64,000 nucleotides of DNA, taken from assembly GCA_019055375.1 (NCBI GenBank), contig JAHQIW010001219.1:1-64000 (forward strand), in the 5' to 3' direction. This document shows, in pieces, positions 1-10,818 of this stretch. The stretch's first letter is position 1, and each line of letters opens with the position of its first letter. This stretch comes from Parelaphostrongylus tenuis. Its lineage: Eukaryota > Nematoda > Chromadorea > Rhabditida > Metastrongylidae. The notes below the pieces were generated by a model. That model saw only the letters and a list, made by a program, of their open reading frames with translations, did no database searches and was not told the origin of the DNA. Both the position numbers and the translations under genes were made by a program.

Positions 1-1440
1 TGGAAAGGTCAAATTGTCCGCAATCCAATAAGCCAAACACCTTTAGCACTCCTTCAGAAAAAATCACCAGCCTAGATTTCAATCGCGTCAAGCACAATAT
101 CTCTCAACACACTCACCGCTTTTGTGTATGTGTTCCACCGAGTGATTCGAGTGGAGACCACCGGAAGGAGTTCACATAGGCTCGTAATGCACCTTACTCA
201 TCAAAACAACAGTCTTATATACTGACTCAAATCACGTGTGATAAGGGGGCATTCCACCTTGCGGTTTATGGCTGGATTGGTGGTATTAATCCAAAGTGCT
301 TCAAGAAGTTTTCGCGCTGATATTTTTGTTCCTGCGCAAGGATGGTGACTTCGATCTCAAAATCAACTCCGTCGTGTTTCTGTTCTCTATGCGTCCCTAG
401 CGGGGTGTTCCGTCTATTAAGACGCTTGTCAGCTAAGTGTTCTTCTACGCGGGCATAGAGAGGCCTACCCGTTTCGCCAATATATCTTATCGCTACACGC
501 TTTGCAAGAGATTAGGTAGACTGTACCTACGCTCAATCACCGTCCGACATATTTTACAATCTTTATTTATACAGAGACGATCATATAAGCGGTTTTGAAG
601 TAGTTGGCGTTTTAGAGTATTCGGTGGTATTTCAGTAAAAGCCATCGATTGCTCGAAACCCGCCCTTTTCAAACAGCGTTTTATAGCTGTACTAATCTCA
701 TTTGAAAAGAACGGGAGGATGAACGGGACTTTCCTTTTATTCGAGTTTTCGTTTGGAAGCGATACTCTTTCCTCTATACCTAAGCCAAGAGGCTACGAAT
801 TCGTAGCCATTAGAAGTGGCTATTTCCCGAGCCAGTTTCACGGATTTTACTCTCTGCTCCTCCCCAGTACATCATATATTGGCTGCTGTTTGAAACATGT
901 TCTTTACTAGCGCTTTTTTCGTATGTGAGGGATGAGAAGAGAGATAATGAACCAGGATATTTTAAATACTTGGCTTTCGATACCACTTTGTTATGTTGCC
1001 GCTCTCGCTCAAGCTTATTTGCACGTTCAAAAAAGGGAGCCAATCATGTTTTGGTATCTCACGAGTGATTTTTATATACTTTGACTGTTCATTAAACAAT
1101 CTGGAGCAATTATCTAGCTCCTCTTGAGTGGAGCAGATAACCAAACAATCATCTATATACTTACAGTTGAGTAATGGCCGGAGATCCATCACTGGTGCTT
1201 CCACTTTCGACATCAAGGCATTCGCCAGGCTAGGTGCCAGTTGCTGCCCATTGCCAGCCCTCTCATTTGGGCATAATATTTCCCGGACCATCTGAAGATT
1301 GAGCAGTTCAGACACTCTTTTAATAGGACTATGAACTGCTCAGTCGGCAAACCATACATGTTCACAGCTTCCTGGTGTTGTGTCAGAAGCTCTTTTTGAT
1401 TTTTGATTTGCAAGATTAACTCCGTAAAAGGCCAGAGCTG
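1..1440 (-). mobile_element. Penelope-like element, left inverted copy (truncated by window edge)
   Basis: Read on the minus strand this is the middle and 3' part of a Penelope-like retroelement, nearly the reverse complement of about 2215-3600. It carries the late RT motifs, then the region matching the zinc-like and GIY-YIG part of the other copy, then the 3' untranslated end. The 3' end runs off base 1, so the true end is unseen. Homology begins near 1440 with residues LWPFTELILQIKNQKELL, so the RT N-terminus is missing. It faces away from the plus-strand copy, giving a head-to-head pair. The GIY-YIG part has no long open frame here. I infer a dead copy. Confidence 0.85.
962..1413 (-). pseudogene. 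PLE reverse transcriptase fragment with YIDD, frameshifted
   Basis: Two overlapping minus-strand frames form one RT segment. The upstream frame (1213-1413) reads EQFIVLLKECLNCSIFRW then a GLAMG block. The downstream frame (962-1315) reads QQLAPSLANALMSKVEAP (RT motif B region), then CKYIDDCLVI (catalytic YxDD) and DWLPFLNVQISL. The switch falls near 1250, right after GLAMG, so a small indel broke the frame. YIDD with this spacing is typical of Penelope-like RTs. Motif A and everything before it are absent. The plus-strand copy at 2225-2530 is the closest relative and carries the same residues with different lesions. Confidence 0.82.
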
Positions 1441-1559
1441 AAAAGACTAATAGGAATGAACAGCAAGTAGAGGTTGCACCAATACCACCATTTCCTCAGC
1501 CGTTCTATAGACAACAAGACCCCAACGAGGAAGTTGATAGAAAATTCCACAAATTTGCG

Positions 1560-2990
1560 GACGAGATTTTAAAAACCCTCACTCACTATCGTACGAAAAG
1601 ATTTCAATCGAACCTCACCGAGCTACAAAAGCGTGGCTTGAAAGAGGTTCGAAAGTTGATAAGGGAAGGAAAAATAAGGTTAGTAGTTAGTGATAAGGCT
1701 GGAGAATTTGTTGTGATTGTAAGACACTTAGATATCGCAATAATGAATAAGCATCCCGAAGATGCTTCGCTTTACCGATCATCTTCTATAAAGGAATTCA
1801 AAAGTCAAAACCGCAAATCAAACAATGAGTGGGTCCGTACGGCAAAAGCGGCAGGCTTAAGACCATCTATCATTCCTCAATTCAAAATGCGGTCACCAAC
1901 ATGTCCTGTCTCATACTTACTTATGAAACACATAAGTTAGTATGCACTGATGATCTAATGCCTAACGATCCATCTACATTCAACGTTAGACCCATCATCA
2001 GCTGTGTAGGAGGACCGACGTATAGGATAGCATGGTTCTCAACGTTAATGACATCTCAGTTGCTAGAGCACATTCCAGCCCATCTGACGAACACTCAGAT
2101 GTTAGTGGATCGACCACGTAACGCGAACCCGAACAGCGCGTACGTAATGGAGTCATTCGACGTCACTGCTCTATACACCAACGTGTCGATTGACTCCGCA
2201 TTGCAAGCCATTAGCTTCTGACACAACACCAGGGAGTGTAAACATGTATGGTTTGTCGACTGAGCAGTTCATGGTCCTATTAAAAGAGTGTCTGAACTGC
2301 TCAATCTTCAGATGGTCCGGGAATTATTTCGCACAAATCAGAGGGCTGGCAATGGGGCAGCGACTGGCACCTAGCCCTAGCGAGACAGCCTTTGTGTCGA
2401 AAGTGGAAGCACCAGTGATGGATCTCCGGCCATTACTCTACTGTAGGTATATAGATGATTGTTTGGTTACCTTCTGCACTTAAGAGAAGCTAGATAATTA
2501 CTTTAGATTGTTTAATGAACGGTCAGAGTATTTAAATTCGCCTGTGAGATACCAAAACATGATTGGCTCCCTTTCTTGAACGTGCAAATAAGTTTAAGCG
2601 AGAGCGGCTACATAACAAAGTGGTACCGAAAGCCAAGTAATAAGAATATCTTGGTTCACTATCTCTCTTCTCATTCCTCACATACGAAAAAGGCGCTAGT
2701 AAAGACATGTTTCGAGCAGCAGCCAGTACATGTAATGTGGAGGAGCAGAGAGTAGAATTCGTGAAACTGGCTCGGGAATTAGCCACTTCTAATGGCTACG
2801 AATTTGCAGCCTCTTAGCTTAGGTTTAGAGGAAAGAGTACACCTCCGAACGAAAAGTCGAATAAAAGGAAAGTCCCGTTCATCCTCTCGTTCTTTTCAAA
2901 TGAGATTAGTACAGCTATAAAACGCTGTTTGAAAAGGGCGGGTTTCGAGCAATCGATGGCTTTTACTGAAATACCACCGAATACTCTAAA
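1560..2990 (+). pseudogene. PLE reverse transcriptase, multiple frameshifts
   Basis: The RT can be followed across frames. 1638-1800 reads KEVRKLIREGKIRLVVSDKA then GEFVVIV, the PLE N-terminal block. A frame change near 1850-1940 leads to NVRPIISCVGGPTYRIA and ESFDVTALYTNVS (motif A, about 2150-2195). A deletion near 2210 and a stop follow. 2226-2483 gives EQFMVLLKECLNCSIFRW, GLAMGQRLAP, KVEAPVMDLRPLLYCRYIDD (catalytic YIDD) and then a stop. DWLPFLNVQISLSESGY continues near 2565-2620. The catalytic Asp residues survive but the ORF cannot make one protein. It would have acted with the GIY-YIG domain in target-primed reverse transcription. Confidence 0.85.
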
Positions 2991-3001
2991 ACGCCAACTA
3001 C

Positions 3002-3333
3002 TTCAAAACCGCTTATATGATCGCCTCTGTATAAATAAAGATTGTAAAATATGTCGACGGTGATTGAGCGTAGGTACAGTCTACCTAATCTCTTGCAAAG
3101 CGTGTAGCGATAGATATATTGGCGAAACGGGTAGGCCTCTCTATGCCCGCGTAGAAGAACACTTAGCTGACAAGCGTCTTAATAGACGGAACACCCCGCT
3201 AGGGACGCATAGAGAACAGAAACACGACGGAGTTGATTTTGAGATCGAAGTCACCATCCTTGCGCAGGGACAAAAATATCAGCGCGAAAACTTCTTGAAG
3301 CACTTTGGATTAATACCACCGATCCAACCATAA
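3002..3333 (+). pseudogene. PLE GIY-YIG endonuclease domain (best-preserved piece)
   Basis: A zinc-like cluster RLCINKDCKIC (about 3022-3054) is followed by a stop near 3062. From 3064 an 89-residue open frame reads GTVYLISCKACSDRYIGETG, then RPLYARVEEHL, TPLGTHREQKHDGVDF and FLKHFGLIPP. VYLI...RYIG is the GIY-YIG signature. The Arg in GRPLYAR and Glu in VEEHL fit the catalytic positions of the family. In PLEs this domain nicks the target for priming. It lies downstream of the RT, as in canonical endonuclease-positive Penelope elements. One stop separates it from the cysteine cluster, so it is not expected to function as it stands. Confidence 0.85.
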
Positions 3334-3689
3334 ACCGCAAGGTGGAATACCCCCTTATCACACGTGATTTGAGTCAGTATATAAGACTGTTGTTTTGATG
3401 AGTAAGGTGCATTACGAGCCTATGTGAACTCCTTCCGGTGGTCTCCACTCGAATCACTCGGTGGAACACATACACAAAAGCGCTGAGTGTGTTGAGAAAT
3501 GATTTTGTGCTTGATGCGATTGAAATCTAGGGCTGGTGATTTTTTTCTAAAGGAGTATTGGAGGTGTTTGGCTTATTGGATTGCGGACAATTTGAAACTG
3601 CTGAAACGTCAGAAGAATATCAGGAATTGTAATGAAGCATGCCAAGGTTAATAGACAGTCGGTCTTGGGAATTGTTAGCTGCTGTGATT

Positions 3690-4610
3690 TTTATTTTGCA
3701 ATGATCTCCATTATTTCCCCAAGAGCTTCAATTGTGGATTTATTTGACGAATTTGTATAAAGAGTCAGGCCGATGGTCACGCCTAAAGACTGAATGTTAC
3801 ACGTACCGAATGTTGTTAAACGCGGTACATAGACGGTTCAGGAACATTTCCGTGTATTTCAAGATAGGCTAAAGTACGTTCTGAAAACTGGGTGACTATT
3901 TTGATATAATACTATGCTCTTCCATCGGTGAGGCCGTTTACACAGGTGGTTATCGATATAACTCCGAACTTGGAACTTTGGTAGAAGTAAGACAATCAGT
4001 GATGTTAAATTGCGTGTTTTGATATATAGTCAAAAAGCGAATTCGCTAGTACTGGGTTGGCAAGAAATTTTGTGAACTTTTTCGTTTTTGCTGGTTACTT
4101 TGCGTGCTCTTGTTTTTGCTTTTGTTTTTGCCATCGCTTGAAGCAGCTTGTGATTGTTTTGATATATAGTACCTATTCATTTGTCTCAAGATGGAATTGT
4201 TACGAAGGCAAAAAGGATTGTTGATGCTACCCGAATATCGTTTGAGTTCGAGTTTTTCTTCGTCACACAACGATATTCGTGTGACATCAACAATGGTTTT
4301 TGCTCTCGGGACAATTCTGTGGCAAAATAAATGTATAAGTGTCACTTACCAAAATACTAGCACGAAACTGCTATAAGTGATAGCAAGAATAGGAACTTAA
4401 ATACATGAGAAATAACTAGCAAAAACGAAGAAGTTCAAAAAATGTCTTTCCAACCTTATAGTTCAGTGCGTTTAATAATTCTTCTTATTATCTGCTTCGT
4501 GACTCGCTAAGGAAACAGTGGAATGATTAGATGATACAGACGATAAAAAATGAGAGATCTGGAGAAGTTAAAGCCATTTAGTTTTTCATGAAGTCGTAAA
4601 GGTTTTCATT
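3690..4610. other. Unassigned AT-rich stretch
   Basis: No domain, RNA or repeat recognised on either strand. A T-rich tract near 4080-4160 creates a chance K/S/Q-rich minus-strand frame. A short inverted duplication (about 4225-4245 against 4265-4290, around CGATATTCG) was noted and has no known role. Confidence 0.4.
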
Positions 4611-4615
4611 TAGTT

Positions 4616-4732
4616 TTCAATAAAGAGAATTGAGTGGTGAGCAAAAATACGACCTCAGACGGGATCGAACCCGCGTTTCATCCACACCCGGGACGCGTGC
4701 TACCAACTACACCACAGCAGGTACATTGTTTT
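4616..4732 (-). repeat. tRNA-headed SINE-like repeat (family S2)
   Basis: On the minus strand a tRNA-like head begins near 4725. It has an A-box-like TGGTGTAGTTGGTAGCAC, a possible 5-bp anticodon stem CGTCC/GGATG, and a B-box-like GGTTCGATCCC. The T stem pairs imperfectly and the base before the anticodon is not T, so a working tRNA is unlikely. The tail (TTGCTCACCACTCAATTC) recurs next to the same head at 30.78 kb and 57.66 kb, with a related head at 30.52 kb. Shared sequence beyond the tRNA part argues for a dispersed tRNA-derived SINE rather than independent tRNA pseudogenes. Confidence 0.6.
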
Positions 4733-4739
4733 TACTTAT

Positions 4740-7700
4740 ATTGCATACAGTGAAGTTTTTGGAGGAAGCTTAGCACAAAGTCGCCACACCTCTGAATCGA
4801 CGCCACACTGTACTATCTATCACATATTCAAATTACTACTTTGAATCTTCCAATGCATACGAAGTCACAAGGAAACGTGTATCACTGAGAGACTACAGCT
4901 ATTACACGTAACTTCTGGGATGGCTTAATTGATAGACATGTCCAGTTTCAAATCTACCGGAATTTTGAGAGTCTTCACAAAAATATGTTCTGAGAGCAAA
5001 AAAAAGTGCCCGTACACGACACTGTTTAAGCAAAGCAGCATTTCTGATGCAACAGTGCCAGAAACAGTACATGCAAACACTTTCTGATCCTGAATGCAAA
5101 AATGATGAATTTCGATCAGACATACTAACAAATTTGTGCGATGCAGCCCACGTATAAAATAGGTGGTGACGCGTTTCGCGCTCTGATCCGTAACATTGCG
5201 GTTTAATCCGAGCTATGTATTATCGTTTTATTTTCAACCATTCTCGGACAAAATGCTTTCAACAATGAATACTTATCTGAGAGTGCTGATTATAAATACG
5301 CTGATGATAAATATCAACAAAACATATATAAGCATTAGCACCTTCATAATTTCATTTCATTCGCCGCTTTTAGAGGTTTCCACACTCACTCGTACTCACC
5401 ATGCTACACTAGTCACCAGACTAAGTACCACACGATTAAAGGTGACTATAGCCCCTGAATCTAACATTCGGAAGCAGCACAGGTTATTTTTTCATAATGA
5501 ATTTTTTTCCCTCACGATGTTATGGCAAGATTTTGTGCTAAACTTACACTAATTAGTTTTAGGACTCTGAGATCACCGCTCCGAGTACTCTTGATTCTTC
5601 CTTTATTGGAGAAGCACATCGTAGTGAACTTGCCATCCTTAGTGATTGAAGAGTGAGACGATTCGTGAATTATACTATCTTCCCAACAACTGCCCATCAT
5701 TTTGTTTTAGTAAACACAATGCCATAGAGAAGGGCTAATTTCTAATGTTGTTCATTTGAATCATCTCAAAGCTGTTTTCTGTCATTGATTTCTAAACATT
5801 CCCAGTCATTGTTATACGTAGAAATTCATTGAGGTAAAACCAGGTGAACTGCTATTAATATGAGCACGATGAACAAAAAAATCTTCCACCAGACAATGTC
5901 AAAAGTAAATTACAAAGTGCAAAATACATATGGGTTTATATCGACCTACAATCAAATACTTTTATTCCCCAAAATATCATGTGAAATCCTGCTTTGAGCT
6001 CTTCTTATAATATCTTTCGAGTTTTTACTAAAGGATATTTGTAGGCAAGATTTTCATTGGCTGATTCAGAATCCTGTCATGGAGGAGAATACTTGTGTCG
6101 ATTCTGGAATAAAAGGCACGCCAATAAATCAGAAGATACTAAGCAACCGAGAGCGCCACCTCGTCCGACCAATAAAAGTAGGAGGAAACGTAAGGTTTGT
6201 TCGAAGCAATGATATCATCAAGAACGTTTGTGTATACACTGCCATTACAATTTTATCGTTAACAGGGCCGGCGACGAAAGCGCTAGTCTTCGATGAACAG
6301 TGACATCGCGCTCGTCACTATCAGAACGGTAAGCTTTATTATTCATGTACAACCTCTTTAGGAGAATCTATTGATGTAGTTAATAGATGATGGTGATCAT
6401 TCTCCACTGATGCATTCTTAATAGTTCAATTTATTTCATTCAGCTTTCTCCTATTCGATCGGCTTGGTAAGATGTGACAGCTGGCGAGAAACCAGTTATC
6501 TTGCTGACCAACTACACTGATAAGCAAAGCGTTCAGAGGAAATAAAATGTGCTAAAATACTAACATTCTTCATTATTGTGGATAAAGAATTGAATATCTC
6601 GAATATTAACTTATTAGATTTTACTGTGCAGATCTATAGAGATCTGATTCCCCATCCATTAATCGTCTTTAGTATCGGCATTTCGTGAAGTTGGCTCCAC
6701 AAGCTGATGAAATTACGATATGTAACATAACCATAGGTGTGCCGCAGTAGTAACAAAATGAAAAATCTGATGCCTGTGCAACGAACTAACTGATTACTGA
6801 CAGTGACTGATTACGATTGAGAACGGCTGAGATAAAGACAGAATGAGAGCTTCGATGATGTGGTGCGATGCCTCGAAAATGTATACGGGTGTAATGAACA
6901 CTGATGGATTAATACACACTGTGTTTTAGAAATTTCCCATTTGAATTCTGTTTTTTTTCCATAGGAAGTGATGAATCTGAAATGGACTGAATAGATAGGA
7001 ATAAAATTCCACTACAATAATTGAAGCACACTGTGAGAAATCCAAAAAAAGTCATGCTGTTATAAATGTTATGAATGTCTTCCACCTATATTCGTATTGA
7101 ATATATTGAATCGTAAAGAGTATGTGTCCGCAGCCGATTATCCATATTGTAGTCCACCGCCGAAGATATATATGAGGCAATCCACACTCATTCAGGTTCC
7201 AAAACAAATACAGCTCATGTTTTTGTAGGGATTTTTTACTGTAATGAATTTATTTAAGATCTGTGCTAAACAGTAATCAATCAGTCTCAGAATCTCACTG
7301 ACTTTATAACCTATTCGAGTGCAAAATTCACACATTAGTGTACTTGTGCTAAAAAAAAACCATACAACAATGAGCCTTCAATTTTATCTGTACAACATAG
7401 ACTCAGATCTGAGTAACAGCCATTATTACGTTGATTTTATAAGCTCGTCTTCAATGCTTCGATAACTACAATACACGAATGCTTTGACTCCGAAGATTAA
7501 TGATTGCATTAAATTTATCTCTTCGACAATTTCTACGCTTTCACATTATTCGCAACAGACACACACCTGACATTAAAAAATCAAAACAGCAATTGAAGAG
7601 GGCCAAAAGAAGGACACTTCAAGAGAATGCCAAACAAAGAAGAACTACTTGATTATCAGTACTTTAAAACGATTCATTCATAGCATCAGACGCTTAATAT

Positions 7701-7780
7701 ACTTATAGGTTATAGATGAGCTCTTTCTCGTTTTCAAAATATATAGAGAACATTTATTTTCACTTCAATTGGTCCTTAAC
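4740..7780. other. Unassigned AT-rich stretch
   Basis: About 3 kb with no recognisable gene or element. The longest frames (118 aa at 5196-5552 plus; 74 aa at 6079-6303 plus) resemble no family I know and show no clear splice-bounded structure. I treat them as chance ORFs, with low certainty. Confidence 0.4.
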
Positions 7781-7784
7781 AAAA

Positions 7785-8215
7785 AGCAAATTAATAGTCG
7801 AAGTTGTCGTTCCACATCAGGACAATTCAGCAACATATCCGGCTGCATTAGAATCAAACTCGTCAGCCAACATCCGCCAACTCATCGATGGGCCTTCTTC
7901 AGTTCGATTGACGTCTGCTTGGCCATTGAATTCGCGTGGATCCCCCTTTTTTGGGAAGTCGGTCAAGCGGTCTCCTTCTTCGCGGGATGTCTTGAAGCAA
8001 CGCTGGGCTGTACGAACATCGCAAATTTCGTCACCATACGCCTTGCGGATTCATCGATGGGCCTCAGAAGCGCCGCCATCCAATTTGAAGTGGAATTGGA
8101 GCAGCAAGCGAATTTCTTTCTTGAGACAGTTTTATCAAGGCTCTATGAACAAGCGATATATCATTCGATGTACAAGAGAGCGACCTATCTGATAAGGAAT
8201 GTTGTCCTATCGGTT
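7785..8215 (-). pseudogene. mariner transposase N-terminal fragment
   Basis: Read on the minus strand from about 8130 downwards: EIRLLLQFHFKLDGGASEAH, a stop, IRKAYGDEICDVRTAQRCF, KTSREEGDRLTDFPKKGDPR, then SMSWRMLADEFDSN. This is the paired helix-turn-helix layout of mariner transposases (FKLG...A....I...YG......TVQRWF...R.G...L.D.P..GRP.). One in-frame stop lies in the first helix-turn-helix. The match fades after about 7830, so the catalytic part is missing. Two long plus-strand frames across the same bases (7716-8192 and 7769-8332, up to 187 aa) are antisense shadows and should not be annotated as genes. Confidence 0.75.
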
Positions 8216-8339
8216 GTCCACATGAGGACGGACTCAGTAACACCAAAAATCATGCCAAAAGTACCAACAAGCGATTACGGTAGAAAAGAGGAGAGAAGGG
8301 CTTTGAATATCAATAGAAACGCACTGCAATGAAATGGCA

Positions 8340-9240
8340 GCGAATTCAACGATGATCCTTTGAATTGACTACTTTATCAAGCCACTGAGGATTAAGTAGT
8401 GTAATCTCATTTATCACGCCGACGCTACAGTCAAGCTAGTTTCCAATTCAGCTCCGCACTAGCATGTAAAAAGGTTTTCCTTTACACCGTTTTGTCTACT
8501 GTTGATGGGAAACTGACGAAGAATAGAGCAGTACCATCAAGTACGCATAAGTATTCAACGATGTTTGTAGGATGGAACTATACGTGATCAAATACTTCCA
8601 CGCACTGCACTATTTTTGTTGGTGTACCAAAACAATTACCTTTTGATTGACTTTCGCCGAGATAAAATCTTTGCAATAATTAACCAAAAACGTTCCTGTA
8701 GAGAGAGAGCTGTTTAGAGAGTTCAGTATGAATACCGTCGTGTTTTTCAGCACGTTTGCTAGCCATAACATAGAACGTCGGTAGATTGTGTTTTCAATCA
8801 CCTGCATATGAGTCTGTTATGCAAACAATTTTCTCAGTGGGTACCAAGCTATTTACGTCGAATTGTATATAGATTATTCAAATTGGACTTAAAATCTTTG
8901 AAAACGATTTCATTTCAGGTCTTTTGAGATTTCCCTTACTAACACAGCACTATTACTTGTCTTCCCTTGTTATTCTTCGCTATTTACTGTTTTAGTGGGT
9001 GAGTAGATGATTTATCATACATGATTTCATAGACTGTTCTGTCAAAAAGAAAAGTCTAAGAACTCAATTTAAGCTAGATTTTTTGTCGTTGATAGTCACT
9101 TCAAACTACAGCTTAGCGTGCAGCTATCAGTGATAATAGGGACAATACTTTCAGCGAAAACCAACGAACTGATCTCAGATCTGGTCCTTGTGCAGTAGTG
9201 ACAGTCATTTCTACCTTACCTGTCACTGAAACCGTGCCAC
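8340..9240. other. Unassigned stretch
   Basis: No feature recognised. Between two mariner fragments of opposite orientation, so it may hold eroded transposon sequence. Confidence 0.35.
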
Positions 9241-9249
9241 CAGCACAGC

Positions 9250-9935
9250 AGGTAAAGCACCGCTGCTCAGGTAAATGATGAATTGTCGCCAAGTACTCAA
9301 GAATTGGCAATCAAACTTGATGCTTCTCATACATTTGTGCTAACTGATCTCCACCTTCTTAAGATTGTCCACAAGAAGGTGCGACAAGATCCACACAAAC
9401 TCGCTGCACCACAATCAGCCAAGAGAATTGAAATTTGTCTCTAACTGCTCATCAGTCCACTGAATGACCGATTTATGAAGCGTATTGCGACTTCAGACGA
9501 GAAGTAGATGTACCTGGTCAACCACAATCAAGACAAGCAGTGGGCGCGCTCTATTGTCAGCAGTTAGGCCGGGTCTGCGAAAGCTTAAAGAGAAGTAGCC
9601 AGCTTTGGTCAACCGAAAGCGCACTTGATGCAGCAAGACAATGCTAGAGTGCACACTGCCAAAAAACCAAAGACAAGTTTGATCAGATTGGACGGAGTCA
9701 AGGTTCTGCCGCATCCCGACTACAGGGCACATTGCGCTTCATCCGACTTTGACCTTTTCCCATCAGTGCAACATCTTTTGAAGAGTCGCTGATTTGAATC
9801 GTTCGATGAATTGGAGAAGCATGTCAAGAGTTCTTTGATTCAAAGTCGTCAAAAAATGTTACTTTACCACATCCGAAAATTCGGGGACTGATGGCAGAAC
9901 GTCACAGAAGACGACAGAATTTCTTTCTGATAATA
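9250..9935 (+). pseudogene. mariner transposase remnant, middle to C-terminus
   Basis: The plus strand, across stops and frameshifts, gives STQELAIKLDASHTFVL (second helix-turn-helix), SAKRIEICL, RFMKRIATSDEK (first catalytic Asp region), QWARSIVSS, LMQQDNARVHTAKK (second catalytic Asp), VLPHPDYRAHCASSDFDLF and FESFDELEKHVKSSL. The order and spacing fit a mariner-family DDE/D transposase, and the SDFDLF block corresponds to the third catalytic Asp region. Many stops show it is dead. The related minus-strand N-terminal fragment at 7.8-8.2 kb lies in opposite orientation, so they are probably separate insertions. Confidence 0.8.
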
Positions 9936-9959
9936 GTTATTATTTCGCAAGTATTATTT

Positions 9960-10221
9960 CAGCTAATAAATCATGTGATCTGTAAATGGGCTGTTGTACA
10001 GTCCTATACACGTGCTTCGACTTTACAGTCTCTTCACTCGGGCAGAATCCTCCGTCTTTTAGTCTTCTAGCCAACCCTCTCGGGAGCTTCTACTCTCCCT
10101 ATAAAGAGACGGCGTCGAGAAACGATGTACACTGTAAGTCAAATGAGATTATCACCGAATTTACAGTGCTGTACACTCGATTGCTCTTCGGCTGGTATTT
10201 TTATAATCTTCTACCTTTTTT
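9960..10221 (-). repeat. Ribozyme-bearing foldback element F1, copy a (partial)
   Basis: Shares an extended block with copy b: CTGTAAATGGGCT, GTACAGTCCTATACACGTGC, a hammerhead-like core in reverse, then GTCTTTTAGTCTTCTAGCC and an arm with GACGCCGTCTC on the minus strand. One end lies near 9970. The other side is lost where copy b begins. No transposase or RT coding is visible, so it is a non-autonomous element. Confidence 0.65.
9999..10045 (-). ncRNA. Hammerhead-like motif R1 (F1a), core mutated
   Basis: On the minus strand the core reads GUGAAGA where CUGANGA is expected, so C3 is G. Next comes a perfect 4-bp helix II (GACU/AGUC) with a GUAA loop, then GAAG in place of GAAA, then helix III C-ACGU-G and cleavage triplet GUA. 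Architecture and loop match copy R3. The C3 change should abolish cleavage, so this is a decayed ribozyme. Confidence 0.6.
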
Positions 10222-10258
10222 GAGTGTTTAATTAAGACCACCCTCAAAGTTCAGTATA

Positions 10259-10563
10259 AAAAGGATAAAAGGATAAAGCTCTCGGCGTTGATCAATCCCT
10301 AAGGGATGCGCCATGCATTCGACTTCAATTTTTAACTTCGTTTGAGGTGATTGAATGTACATCTGGCCTTTACAATGACTCGCGGTGGCCTCCCGCTGAA
10401 CCGAGTCAGTGCTGCTTATCCTCCCAGACAAGTCTGAGACCTGTCTGGTACCAATTTACCGACCCCGAAGGGATGAAGGCTTGGTGAGCCATGAGCGCGA
10501 GATCGAACCAGTGATCTCGTGTGCGACACAGTGCACCTCTAACCACTGCGCCACATGCGCCAC
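10259..10563 (-). mobile_element. tRNA-derived SINE (family S1) nested in F1b, with 13-bp target duplication
   Basis: A minus-strand SINE. The tRNA-like head has a textbook A box TGGCGCAGTGG (10543-10553) and B box GGTTCGATCTC (10499-10509). The body includes GGTACCAGACAGGTCTC, AGCAGCACTGACTCGG and GAGTCATTGTAAAGGCC. The 3' end is a short repeat of TTTATCC units. It is flanked by AAAGTTCAGTATA (10246-10258) and AAAGTTCAATATA (10564-10576), a 13-bp target duplication with one mismatch. This shows LINE-type retroposition into the foldback element. Related copies are at 11.6, 18.5, 24.4, 25.3, 28.9, 30.3, 32.1, 34.4, 35.9 and 59.7 kb. Confidence 0.85.
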
Positions 10564-10775
10564 AAAGTTCAATATATCTTATGATTATTATTTGAGCCAA
10601 CATGTCATGTGGACTGTTAATAGGTTCTTGTACAGCCCTATACACGTGTCGGATACACACATGACAACGATACACTTGACTTACAATGTGAATCGTTCGT
10701 CGACGCTACCCCTTCATACGAAGAGTAGGGACTTTTGAGAGGCCTGGTTAGAAGACTAAAAGACGAAGGGTTTCT

Positions 10776-10818
10776 GCCCGACTGACGAGATTGTAAAGTT
10801 GAAGCACGTGTATAGGGC
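10776..10818 (+). ncRNA. Hammerhead-like ribozyme R3 (F1b)
   Basis: Type I layout. Helix I is GCCCGA (10776-10781) with UAGGGC (10813-10818): five pairs and one G-A mismatch. The core CUGACGA (10782-10788) is intact. Helix II is GAUU/AGUU with a GUAA tetraloop (10789-10800). GAAG (10801-10804) replaces GAAA, so A15.1 is G and would wobble with U16.1. Helix III is C-G closed by the palindromic loop ACGU, followed by GUA (10810-10812), after which cleavage is expected. Only A15.1 deviates from the hammerhead consensus. Folded by eye. Confidence 0.7.

Larger units (their letters stand above)
1441..3685 (+). mobile_element. Penelope-like element, right copy, near full length but broken
   Basis: A plus-strand PLE in the expected order: N-terminal RT region (about 1500-1940), RT palm (1940-2620), connector (2620-3000), zinc-like and GIY-YIG region (3000-3333), then a 3' UTR to about 3685. 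The 3' limit comes from similarity with the end of the second locus near 34375 (shared block around GAGGTTAATAG). Stops and frameshifts interrupt the ORF. About 60 bases are missing after motif A near 2210, relative to the left arm. The 3' tail has a GAAAC-CTGC-like repeat near 3593. It faces the left copy head to head with essentially no spacer. Confidence 0.85.

Noticed and set aside
4640..4725. Functional tRNA gene on the minus strand
   Set aside because: The T stem is mismatched, the base before the anticodon is not T, and the same tail is found at other copies, pointing to a SINE.
5160..5195. Minus-strand GAAACGCGUC, identical in style to known hammerhead 3' halves
   Set aside because: No CUGANGA upstream and no complementary strand for helix I.
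9435..9465. Minus-strand CUGAUGAGC in the mariner remnant
   Set aside because: It lies within transposase coding homology and has no GAAA at the right distance.
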